NCBI GenBank assembly: GCA_001460835.1
Contig: CYKH01001679.1
Location: 5,027-35,930, forward strand
From: Bodo saltans
Lineage: Eukaryota > Euglenozoa > Kinetoplastea > Eubodonida > Bodonidae
Length of the DNA: 30,904 nt
Reading direction: 5' to 3'
Shown here: one piece after another, positions 20,501 through 28,800 of the stretch
Layout of the letters: each line of letters starts with the position of its first letter
How positions within the stretch are numbered: position 1 is the stretch's first letter
Notes under the pieces: model-generated
What the model saw: the letters and a program-made list of their open reading frames with translations, nothing else
Database searches by the model: none
What the model was told of the DNA's origin: nothing
Made by a program: the position numbers and the translations under genes

Positions 20501-20601
20501 CCCAGTGGTGCCCAACAGTAGGGCTGTTTGCGTCGAACATCATTTTTATTTGTGGCGTGGCTGGTGAAAGGGCGGGTGACGATGCCCAAAGAGGCAAGTG
20601 A
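17536..20601 (+). pseudogene. Crinkler/RHS-like P-loop NTPase gene, copy B (motifs intact, frame broken)
   Basis: This is a tandem homologue of copy A. The start segment (17536 to about 17760) leads by a frame change into one frame that runs from about 17760 to 20245, interrupted only by TAG 19022-19024 and TAA 19193-19195. Another frame change near 20240 reaches the tail ending at TGA 20599-20601. Walker A is complete (GFAGTGKTTLL), as is Walker B (MFIAIDEF). Other shared blocks are RPLGFYVTFNT, PILTAIALRMAYSVV, RPHQLLFLLHMALSTGTPR and FEALCLHLSCVLED. The C-terminal domain contains VVFLRNSGEAPTWTVLVLQN and HTLRYVRILVTADP. Alignment with copy A shows sense codons at the TAG site (Leu in A) and near the TAA. 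Few lesions and intact catalytic motifs suggest recent inactivation, or sequencing error. ATP-dependent activity and a host- or self-directed role are inferences from the family. Confidence 0.7.
17598..17626 (+). repeat. Perfect 12-base inverted repeat near the start of copy B
   Basis: CTCCAATGGGAG (17598-17609) and its exact complement (17615-17626) flank a 5-base loop. It can form a strong hairpin in DNA or RNA. It lies in the N-terminal coding part and encodes SNGSPPPIGG. It may be chance, or a structure that affects the leader. Confidence 0.85.
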
Positions 20602-20980
20602 AGTGACGTTGTTTGTCGTGAATATTGCGCTGATCCATTAGCGTTAGTGGAGTACAGTCCAGTGGCCGGGCATGGGTATAAATACGTCGGATGTCATCGT
20701 GGTTGGTCGGCGTTACCTGTAGCTTGCAACATTCGTTAATAGGTGGTAACTGAAACTTGAAGAAGGAATTAGTAACGTGTGCGCGAAAACGATTGTGTAG
20801 GAATGACGAACGTTAAGCGAAAGGAACATGGATTTATTTTGTTGGGGATAGTGTGAGAACTTGGATAGAAATGTTGCGTGCTGCTGAAGTGAAGGTGAAT
20901 AAAAGTTGACTTGCGTTGCAAGGACCAACAGGGCATAATTCACTGATGCACCTTTGAAACTGTTTAATGTCGTGATAAGA
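20602..20980. other. Spacer after copy B
   Basis: No coding pattern or RNA gene is seen. A TATAAATA string occurs near 20677-20684, but kinetoplastid protein genes do not use TATA promoters, so no role is assigned. This should hold the 3' UTR of copy B and the 5' region of the micropeptide gene. Confidence 0.45.
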
Positions 20981-20998
20981 CGTTTTTCTCTGTTTCAG
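20981..20998 (+). promoter_or_regulatory. Predicted trans-splice acceptor for the micropeptide gene
   Basis: A run of T and C (20982-20996) ends in CAG, the AG being at 20997-20998. It is one of the cleanest acceptor-like signals in the window and lies 18 bases before ATG 21017. Confidence 0.65.
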
Positions 20999-21016
20999 CG
21001 CTTTCCGTTAGTTCTG

Positions 21017-21163
21017 ATGGAGGCTAAAAGAGTCCCTTTACTTGACAGGAATCGCACGACGCAGGGCAGTTCGCCTCAACTGCCCCATGTTATGCGGAAG
21101 CTGGTGATGCCCGCACTGGGGTACTTGGTGGCCTGTGCATTTGGTTTTGTAGTAGTATTGTAA
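21017..21163 (+). CDS. 48-residue tail-anchored micropeptide
   Basis: This small open frame is easily missed by length cut-offs. The encoded protein has a polar, basic front (MEAKRVPLLDRNR) and a single C-terminal membrane segment (ALGYLVACAFGFVVVL) ending at the stop, so it should be tail-anchored in the ER or mitochondrial outer membrane. Small subunits of protein-import or respiratory complexes have this form, but I see no specific match. Support comes from the strong acceptor 18 bases upstream, an ATG that is the first after it, and the clear polar-hydrophobic pattern. A degenerate gene relic follows immediately. A chance open frame of this length is possible. Confidence 0.55.
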   Translation: MEAKRVPLLDRNRTTQGSSPQLPHVMRKLVMPALGYLVACAFGFVVVL

Positions 21164-21164
21164 A

Positions 21165-21711
21165 GTGCTGTTTGCGCGCAACATTACAATATGCTCGCCC
21201 TACTTTGAGTTGATCTCGGCTGACGAACGTCGCTGCCGCGCTCGCCTCAAGGACAAATACAAGCAGAATGTGAAGGACCTAGAAGATCATGCGGATGAAG
21301 TTCTTCGAGAGATCAAGAAATCGCTAACGAAGGACCAACAGACGGAAATTCTTCGGACGACGCTCTCGCGCTACCTTTCCTTGGTGTCGCATGACCGTCT
21401 GTTTGGCGCTGATATTGTGATACAGGGAAAACATGAAATCGACAGTGCTTGAGTACGATGACTTCGTGGCGCTCCGTGACAAATGGACCACTGTTCTTGA
21501 GCGTTTTGGTGTGCGTGATTGTGTCAACTCTTCCCATGTTAGCGTGAACGATCCTCGTGCTATCGAGCGTGTGTTAACCAAGTGTTGGGAGATGAAGATG
21601 AGCTGATCAGGAAAAAGCAACAACCGTATACAAGACTAGAAAACGGAAACAATGGGCTGAGCTTGCCACGGTTGAGCAAGAGGTGCCTTGGAATAAGAAG
21701 GCAAGCAACTG
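21165..21711 (+). pseudogene. Multi-frame relic of an unidentified helical protein
   Basis: Three frames in succession read as protein. From 21165 to about 21440: a charged helical stretch (LKDKYKQNVKDLEDHADEV onward, then TTLSRYLSLVSHDRLFGAD). From 21433 to 21606: MKSTVLEYDDFVALRDKW, then NDPRAIERVLTKCWEMK. From about 21608 to 21711: a basic stretch with WAELATVEQEVPWNKKASN. The first frame has no ATG. Together this looks like the 3' part of a larger gene with at least two frameshifts and no 5' end. I do not recognise the family; its position suggests it belongs to the accessory island. Confidence 0.45.
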
Positions 21712-21713
21712 AC

Positions 21714-21807
21714 GATGCAGCTGGTCACTTCTCAAGCGACCTGAGCCTCTGATGCAGCTGGTCACTGCCCAAACGACCTGAGCCTCTGATGCAGCTGGTC
21801 ACTGCCC
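21714..21807 (+). repeat. 37-base minisatellite, 2.5 copies
   Basis: Units lie at 21714-21750, 21751-21787 and a partial unit at 21788-21807, beginning GATGCAGCTGGTCACT. The first two differ at a few bases. It follows directly after the gene relic and marks the right edge of the island. Confidence 0.95.
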
Positions 21808-22100
21808 ATTGCTGATCTCGTTTTGAAATTCGAGATGTAGGAGGAAACGTCTTGAGTGTCTAGCAAACGTATGTACATAAGAGCTAGATTCCACTCAATG
21901 AGTATGTGAAACATACATTGATACAGTGAAGAGTGTTGGGCATTAGCAGAAAACGTCTTGATGAACCAGAACGAAAACGCTTCCAAACGAGATAACCAAT
22001 TGGAATGAATTGTTGTTATGTCCTTTCCTTTGCGGATGATCTTCTTCTTCCTTTGACAACACCTCATGAAGGAAGATAGCAGAATGATACACATGCAGCG
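21808..22100 (+). other. Spacer and leader upstream of the CNNM-like gene
   Basis: No gene is seen. Near its end a pyrimidine tract (22041-22055) is followed by AG at 22074-22075 and 22081-22082, the probable trans-splice acceptors for the transporter gene. If the first AG is used, the short uORF is in the leader. Confidence 0.5.
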
Positions 22101-22104
22101 ATGA
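22084..22104 (+). promoter_or_regulatory. Short uORF overlapping the CNNM start codon
   Basis: ATG at 22084 (and again in frame at 22093) opens a six-codon frame, MIHMQR, that ends in TGA at 22102-22104. The transporter ATG is at 22101-22103, so the two overlap as ATGA. If it is downstream of the splice acceptor, ribosomes would meet it first, which could limit or couple translation of the transporter. This is inference from position only. Confidence 0.4.
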
Positions 22105-23758
22105 ACGACACCTCTTCCAACTGTAGCACTTCATCCTCTGTGTCTCTGAATTATTCAGTCGACGACTATCAGTGGTGGGCGTGTTGCCTCGGTGCTGTTG
22201 CGTGCCTCCTCATGTCGGGCCTTGCTTCTGGCATTAACATCGGCCTGATGTCACTGTCCCCGCTGTCGCTGCGCTTGCTGGTCGATGCAGCTCCTGCTGA
22301 GAAACGACGGGACCCTAAGCTGCGGCTGCAAGCCAGAAGGGCCACCAAGGTACTTCCTCTTGTGGCGAGGAAGCACTTGGTGCTGGTGACGTTGCTGCTC
22401 ACCACGGCCATAGCAGATGAGGTGCTGCCTCTGTGCATCGATGCCATCGCCCCTACATGGGTCGCGGTTGTGGTCAGTGTGACCACCATGTTGTTGTTCA
22501 CGGAAGTCATCCCAACCGCACTGTTTACGGACCATCGCAGCAACTTAAAATTGGCGTCCGCGCTGGCCCCGTTTGTGTGGACCTTGCTCGGGGTGTTAGG
22601 CATTGTGACTTGGCCAATGGCGAAGCTACTGACAGTGTTCGTTGAGCGCACACACAAGCGAGTGGGAGACGCAGAGTCCGCTGCTGGCAGCATCAAAGCG
22701 GATGAGGTGGACGAAGAGAAGGTCGCTGATAAAGATCGTACGCAGGTCGAAACGCGTCAACTCCTCAAGGCATCTCGCTTCACTGCGTTGTTGCATCTCC
22801 TTCGAAAAGAAGCATCCTCCTCGCAGCACAAGACTAAGAAGCACTCTCATCATCACAGTAGTAGTAACCCTGTCATGGATGTCACGCAGATTTGTTTGCT
22901 GGAGCGAGTCATTGCCCTTGGGCGTGTTCGCGTTTGCGACGTGATGGAGCCCCTTGCCTCATCCCCTCGCCTTCTTAATCTTGACGCCATTATCAACTAT
23001 CCTGGTCCTTGGACAGACGCGTTGGCTATGTACTGCGCAAGAAACTGCCTTCACTGGTTTGTGGTAGAGGGGCTGCATGGCACCGCCACGTGGGACATCT
23101 TTGAAACGGCGGCTGTTTTGAAGGCTGGCGGTCAGGTTGGAAGCACCATCGTGGATGCATTGTTGGAGTGCTGCCCTTCAAGATACGAGCAGCCGCTGGT
23201 GGTGAGTGAGGCCTCGTACGTGTGCGACGCTGAGACGCTGAGGAGGACTATGGCACCCCATGCATCGGTTGCGTTGGTGCATGCTGCCGCTGCTGCTGCT
23301 GATGAGACGGAAGATGGGCGGAGTACAATGGTGGGCGTGGTCCACCTCCTCGACGCTATCCGAGCGCGTGTGGTCGACACGACGTATTGGGTAGACGAGG
23401 CATCGCGGCACCACTCCACTGTGGTTAGTAGCACTGCTGCTGCACCAAAGCACAGCGCCACTGCGGCAGCACACACCTCATTGCGTGCCTCGACGCTATC
23501 CGAGCGCGTGTGGTCGACACGACGTATTGGGTAGACGAGGCATCGCGGCACCACTCCACTGTGGTTAGTAGCACTGCTGCTGCACCAAAGCACAGCGCCA
23601 CTGCGGCAGCACACACCTCATTGCGTGCCGACAGCCTTCACCATGGTGACGATGACAGTGAGGGGGACGACGTGGAGGCGCTGCTGAATGCCCCTCGACT
23701 CGCCAACGCAGTGCCGTGGAGCATCAAATATGCCAACGTGCACCACACTGGATGGTAG
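22101..23758 (+). pseudogene. CNNM/CorC-type (DUF21) membrane transporter gene, frame broken by a tandem duplication
   Basis: The family exports Mg2+ or regulates its transport. The N-terminus carries sequons (NDTSS, NCSTS, NYSVD) and should face outward or the lumen. DUF21 features follow: the first span contains SGLASGINIGLMSL, the next spans cover HLVLVTLLLTTAIADEVLP and VVVSVTTMLLFTEVIPTALF, then LGVLGIVTWPMAKLL. After a His/Ser-rich linker, ERVIALGRVRVCDVMEPL opens a CBS-pair-like cytosolic region. The first frame ends early at 23532-23534 because of an exact 140-base tandem duplication; another frame continues into an acidic tail ending at 23758. One unit would leave 1518 bases (505 residues). 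Whether the premature stop matters is unclear, since the membrane and CBS parts precede it: the early product would lose only the extreme tail. Confidence 0.75.
23348..23629 (+). repeat. Exact 140-base tandem duplication in the CNNM-like gene
   Basis: Bases 23348-23489 and 23488-23629 are identical (142 bases each, sharing CC at 23488-23489), giving a period of 140. As 140 is not a multiple of three, the second copy shifts the frame and brings TAG at 23532-23534 into play. Confidence 0.97.
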
Positions 23759-23886
23759 ATGACTTTTCTTCTGTCATCCATAACTACTTACGGGGGGTTT
23801 TACTGATTCGAACACTACTCCATTTGACTTCCATCATTTCTTTTATTATGATGTCTTGAAGGCACAACACAAATATTATCCTCATA

Positions 23887-24420
23887 ATGCCTGTGGGAGA
23901 TATGCCCCAGCGTGAGCGCCGCACAGCGGTGACGTATCTTGTGGAACATGCCATCGAAATGAACGTCATGCGTCTGTACGGCCCAGCCACTACGAAGCGC
24001 CCTGTGAAGAGGAGAGATGTGCGTTCTCGTGCTACAGACGACGCGAAGAAGACAGCGCCCTCAAAGCCCGTCAAGAAGATACCACCAACACAATTGAAGA
24101 AAGCAGCAAAAGTGCCGAAAGCGGCACCAGTTGCTGGACCAGAACCGCCTGCAACGTCGACGTCCACCTCGCCCCCAGTTGAGCGTTGGGTTTACCCCAT
24201 CTCTATCACTGGATCTCGACTTCCTATGCGATACGATCCAAAAATGACCGTTGCTGAGTTTATGCAAAAGTTGGAACATATTCACGGTATTCCTGTCACA
24301 TCTCAACGATATTTTGTAGGGACAAAGGAATGGGGGATCGGCAGCGAGCACAAGACACTGGCTGAAGTGGGCTTGTACGACGGCATCGTGTTTTTGTTAG
24401 CGAACAAAATCGCGAAATGA
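23887..24420 (+). CDS. Ubiquitin-like-domain protein, paralogue 1
   Basis: This 177-residue protein has three parts. An N-terminal motif at about 17-33 reads YLVEHAIEMNVMRLYG. A Lys/Pro/Ala-rich linker follows (about 35-98). A C-terminal domain of about 70 residues (about 100-173) has the beta-grasp pattern of ubiquitin-like folds: VYPISITGSRLPMRY, MTVAEFMQKLEHIHGIP, RYFVGTKEW, TLAEVGLYDGIVFLL. It has no C-terminal diglycine, so it is a ubiquitin-like domain protein and not a conjugated modifier. The same N-terminal motif and fold recur in the next gene. The acceptor AG at 23860-23861 precedes the ATG. The function is unknown; the basic linker might bind nucleic acid or tubulin. Confidence 0.78.
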   Translation: MPVGDMPQRERRTAVTYLVEHAIEMNVMRLYGPATTKRPVKRRDVRSRATDDAKKTAPSKPVKKIPPTQLKKAAKVPKAAPVAGPEPPATSTSTSPPVERWVYPISITGSRLPMRYDPKMTVAEFMQKLEHIHGIPVTSQRYFVGTKEWGIGSEHKTLAEVGLYDGIVFLLANKIAK

Positions 24421-24522
24421 TTTTTGCCGGTGCTCCGTGAGCTGTAATGAATACGATGCGCTTGTACAATCAACAACTGGTCAGCTTGGAGATTGGTGAT
24501 GTGAACAATTCGAAACACTTTT

Positions 24523-24536
24523 AAAAAAAAAAAAAA
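24523..24536 (+). repeat. Run of 14 A
   Basis: A homopolymer between the two ubiquitin-like-domain genes, most likely in the leader or 3' UTR region. It is a likely place for sequencing length errors. Confidence 0.9.
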
Positions 24537-24580
24537 CTTTCGTTTACTTTCTGACATTTTCCGTGAAAGTATTGACTGAA

Positions 24581-25480
24581 ATGGGCAAGCGAAATCGATC
24601 GAGCGAGACCCCAGAGGAGAGCGAACAGCGCCCAAACGAAGTGGAAGAGGAAGTTCCCCTAGCGATTCACTCAAGATCTCGAAGGACAATTCGGCAAGCG
24701 CAAGACTTCTTAGTTGCCAATGCGTCGCTGTACAACGTGACGCGTATGTACGGGGCACTTCCTTTGCCAAGGAGGTCGGAAAGCCCAAGCCCTGTGCCCC
24801 CAGCATCTTTGAGCCAGAAGACGGAGGAAGTCCCAACACCACCACAATCTCAAGATGCACCGCTCACACAGCCATCACAGCAATCGAGCAGACCGAGTGC
24901 GACAGTCCGGAGTAGAACTCCTCCACCAGTCGAACAACGTTCCTCCCCCCGACTAGGGCCGCAGCGAACCCCAACGATGGACCCACCCCGCTCTATTCCA
25001 TCGACACCTCGAAAGGCGCAGCCAACGCCCCCTCCACCGTCACAGACGACTACAAGAGGCCCACCTCCTGCATCAGACGACACGATGCTAGACCTCTCTA
25101 TTGCCACATTGTCTGGACGACAAGCGAACGTTCGGATCTTGGCTGGGAGAAGTGTGAATGAGCTAGCAGCCAGAATGGAGACACTCATTGGGGTGCCTCT
25201 GCAACAGATTCGATTCAAGTGCAACGGGGTGGACCTTCCTAGTGGTCCGCAGTCCCTTCGTAGTGTAGGGGTGCGGTCAGGCGACCACGTCTTCATACGG
25301 CTGGATACGGGAGCAAGCAGCAGTGCAACGGGAGTTCAAGGAGCTCGTTCTGCCTCTAGCACCGCTGCCTCTCCGTTCAAACAGCGGACGACGTTGTTCG
25401 GAAGTGCGGCCTCCACAGGGCCACAGGGAGGTGCTGCCGCATCACCGTTCAAGGAGCTGCCATCGTGGCTTCTCAAATAG
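24581..25480 (+). CDS. Ubiquitin-like-domain protein, paralogue 2
   Basis: This 299-residue protein shares its layout with the preceding gene. The N-terminal motif FLVANASLYNVTRMYG matches YLVEHAIEMNVMRLYG of the neighbour, again shortly after RRT. A long Pro/Ser/Thr/Gln-rich disordered linker (about 65-165) follows. The ubiquitin-like domain at about 168-240 reads LDLSIATLSGRQANVRIL, VNELAARMETLIGVPLQQ, IRFKCNGVDLP, LRSVGVRSGDHVFIRL, closer to classical ubiquitin than paralogue 1. A Ser/Ala/Gly-rich tail contains two SPFK repeats (ASPFKQ, ASPFKE) that look like phosphosites. The ATG at 24581 lies after a T/C-rich stretch and AG at 24568-24569; the frame from GTG 24563 is not used. Confidence 0.78.
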   Translation: MGKRNRSSETPEESEQRPNEVEEEVPLAIHSRSRRTIRQAQDFLVANASLYNVTRMYGALPLPRRSESPSPVPPASLSQKTEEVPTPPQSQDAPLTQPSQQSSRPSATVRSRTPPPVEQRSSPRLGPQRTPTMDPPRSIPSTPRKAQPTPPPPSQTTTRGPPPASDDTMLDLSIATLSGRQANVRILAGRSVNELAARMETLIGVPLQQIRFKCNGVDLPSGPQSLRSVGVRSGDHVFIRLDTGASSSATGVQGARSASSTAASPFKQRTTLFGSAASTGPQGGAAASPFKELPSWLLK

Positions 25481-25833
25481 AATGTGGTGCAGTGGTGAAG
25501 AGCTTTGTTCGCTCCGCTGAGACCACTCATAGCCACAGAACGATCAACATAAACGATGCGCTCACTTGAGAAAGAAGGATTGTGATACATTTTACATAGC
25601 CCCACATACAGCTGCGGATATTTTTTATTGTCCTGTGTGCCACGATACGTTTGCTTCCGTCTGTGGATTGATTTTGGTGTGCATGGTGCGCCTTTGTTTG
25701 ATTGCTGCTCGTAACACATTACCACACAGGAAAAAGAGAAAAACGTTTTACGTCCCCTTCTTGGCGACAACGAACATTGTCGCTTCCTTCGATCGAAACA
25801 TAACATACAGAACCTCGACTGAGCTTGGCGAAC
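25481..25833. other. Spacer between paralogue 2 and the 1153-residue gene
   Basis: The stretch is 353 bases. A frame from TTG 25566 contains a chance-looking CPVC segment but lacks an early ATG and is not supported. A pyrimidine-rich region near 25752-25795 and AG at 25809-25810 (ACATACAG) is the likely splice acceptor for the next gene. Confidence 0.45.
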
Positions 25834-28800
25834 ATGTTGCCATTGCTACGAGCCTCCCCAGTAGGCATCGTCCCTGCGGATGATCTGGGCACAGGTTACA
25901 ACTCACCGGATCGGTCGTACTCCCCAGGCCGGGGGACCATGCGGTCAAGCATTGCGGTGTCATGGTCAGATTATCCTCATGCAAAGGAACAGCAAGCCGC
26001 GGTAGATTTGCGGCTGCCAACGCTGTCTCGGCCAACAAGCAGACAACAGAATATGCATTTCTCGCCGTCAACCATTGGCTCGCAACGATCCCGTGAGCCC
26101 ATGAACAGCTCGACGACATCTTCCATGATTGGGGAAAGTAGTAGCGACCAACAGATAGACCGCGAAGTCCGCCGTACGACGCAACAGTATCAACCAACCG
26201 GTGACCCTCTGAAGATCATGAGGTTGGCCAAGGTCGGAGCGATGCCCACGAACGCCAATCCAAAGCTGACCAGACTGGCAGCGATGATGGACCAATTCAA
26301 ACTAAACGAGTACGTACGATTAGACGCCCCGTTGCCTTCTGCAAGCCGTCCAGTGAGTAGGCAGAGCAACTCTGCGATTTCGAGCGCTGCCGGTAGTATG
26401 GCTGCGTACCCTCGATCCGGTGGGGCGTCCCTTTCTTCGCCAGAAGACCAGTCGCTGACGTCGCACCGCACCTTTAGCCCCGCCAACACGAGCCCTAACA
26501 GCAGTGTATTGGAGCAAATTAGAAATACACCCACAATATCGGGAGGGAGTCCCTCCAAACCTCTTCCCCCCATCTCTCGAGACACCACTCCTCCACCTGC
26601 TGCACAACGCCGCGATGAATCACCCGCCCCGCCCACCTTCCACCACCCGGACTACCAACACAGCCCCACGCAGCTTCTTCAGCAGCTCACCAAGGAAGAG
26701 GACTACTGGAGGGGCTACACGGAGCTAGAAGAGGCCCAGCGGCGGTATTACATGTGGACATTCTTAAGGAGGGGGGAAATGCCTCTCGCCTCCAAGACAT
26801 TTCAAGTAGGACTATCCCCCTCTGTCTCCCATGAAGCTGTCGCAGCTGATATTTCGCGGCTTCGTATCGAAGCCGCCGCTTCCCCACGGCCGAGTTCAGC
26901 GGCCACGACTAGTTTGGTTCACCGGATGCGACTTCCACAACGCCCGTCTAGTGGCGCCATCACCTCCTCCGCCTCGAAGGTTGTGCCGCCGATTGTGACG
27001 CTTAACTCTGCATCATCAAGTCCTCGGCAACCACAACAGGCGCCCACTGGTGTGTCCCTCACCACCCGTGTGATCCTACCAGTCCCATTGCAGCCCAAGG
27101 AACCTGCGGTCCATCCACTGTTAGCCGTGCAGATCTCTTCCATGCGCTCTCCACAGACAACTTCAGGGCTGCTCGCCTCGACTGACCCACATCGTCTGAA
27201 CTCCCCTTTGCGACTGGATGGAATGATTTCCCCCACCTCCACCAGTTCCGTCTCACCTCGAGGGGCAGTGGCAAGAGATCTCGCAAGGAAATTTACTGAT
27301 GCACTCGATGATTTGGAAGAGGATGAACTGTACGAGCGCAATGCAACGGAGTCCAAGGAGGAGCATAGTTGGAGTAAGATCATTTTAGTGCCATGGCTTA
27401 TCAAAGTCACTCCTTTGCAGGAGGCCTCATGTCGGGGCGATTTGAGCAAAATTCAACAAGACGTCTTCTTTCACCTCGTGACCAGCATGTCCCGTTACTT
27501 GTACCTGATGGAACGATTCTACGTGGAAGCTCGCAGTGCAAAGCTTACGTTATTTGACCAAGGCCTCGCTAGCTGGCAAAGGAGAGTGCACCAACGTCTT
27601 GACATTGAGAATGAAGAAGTCCAAGAGCGCGGCGATTTGCTGCAAGAGGAAGCGCATGTCACACGATTTCTGATGCGCCGGTGGCACCAGCACGTCCAGG
27701 TCATGCTGCTCCGCACAAAAGCCTACACGAACGCCATGGCAACGTTTGCCGCCGTCAGCCACTTGGCGGCGACGGAGGACCACGAACGTCATGTCATGGA
27801 ATTAGACACAGAGACGTCCTTGTTGGATGTGCGGCGCCTCCAGAGCCTTGAGGAGGTAAGACTGGAGTCGCACCGTGACACGTACGACGCGATGCGTGTG
27901 TGGTTTGCGGAGAGTTGCGGTGCTGTTCGACGACAAACACGTTTGCTACAAGAAATCCACGCGTCGATGGGGTCACTGGAAGACGCCGAGCAACTTCGGC
28001 GAGAGACATTGACTCGAGTTGGCGTTGAGGAGCTTGTGTCACGGCACTTGTTGGAGGGCAGCGTGCGCGGCTGCCTGAATGCAGTGAGCCTCGCCACGAC
28101 CCACCACATGGCCAAATTAAACATTGCCTTAGAGGACGAAAGCCGCCACACTCAGATGTTCGTTGAGCATCATCAACAGATTCTTCACCCAGAAAAGAAT
28201 TCCCGACGCACTATTGGGCAGCAAGAGGAGCACCTTTGGGATCAGTGCTTGCGATTGGATGACATAACGCGTTGGCGAGACTCTCAAGTGAACTTCTTTT
28301 ACCGACAAGCTGTGATGGACTTGAACGCGTCGACCAATTTATTCGAGGCTCTTGTCAATGTCATGAAAGAGGAGTACGACGCCCGAGAAAAGGTCTTAGA
28401 CTTGGAGGACGAAGCGTACGAGGACGACTTCATCATTTGTCATCAACGCATGCGCCGGTTGGACACCGTGCGGTCTTTTATCATCGCCTCACCTGGGGAC
28501 GAGCGTAGAAGTCGTCTCTCTGTCGAGGCTGAGTACCGCGAGGGCTTGTACGAACTCATGGAGCTCAATGATGAGTGCGAGCAGATGTCCAAGACAGCAG
28601 AAGGTTTATGTCAGACGAAGTGGATGATCTTTAGAGCAGAGGAGCAGATCGTCGAGATGCACGTGCACATCATCTTCCCGGAGACGCATGCTCGTGCCCG
28701 TTTGGAGGAGGACGGCAGCACAGACTATGCCCTGTTGTGCAGCACTAACCTTTCTCAGATGCAGATGTGGGAGGCCTCTGTGCAAGAACTGTATGAGAAC

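Noticed and set aside
20670-20690. TATAAATA box
   Set aside because: Kinetoplastid protein genes are transcribed as long units without TATA promoters, and no RNA gene follows it.
21762-22094. 110-codon open frame on the - strand
   Set aside because: It covers the minisatellite and the transporter leader, has no recognisable motif, and opposes the direction of all other genes.
25566-25883. Open frame with a CPVCHDTF segment resembling half a zinc finger
   Set aside because: It starts at TTG, has no second Cys/His pair, overlaps the start of the next gene and lacks third-position bias.
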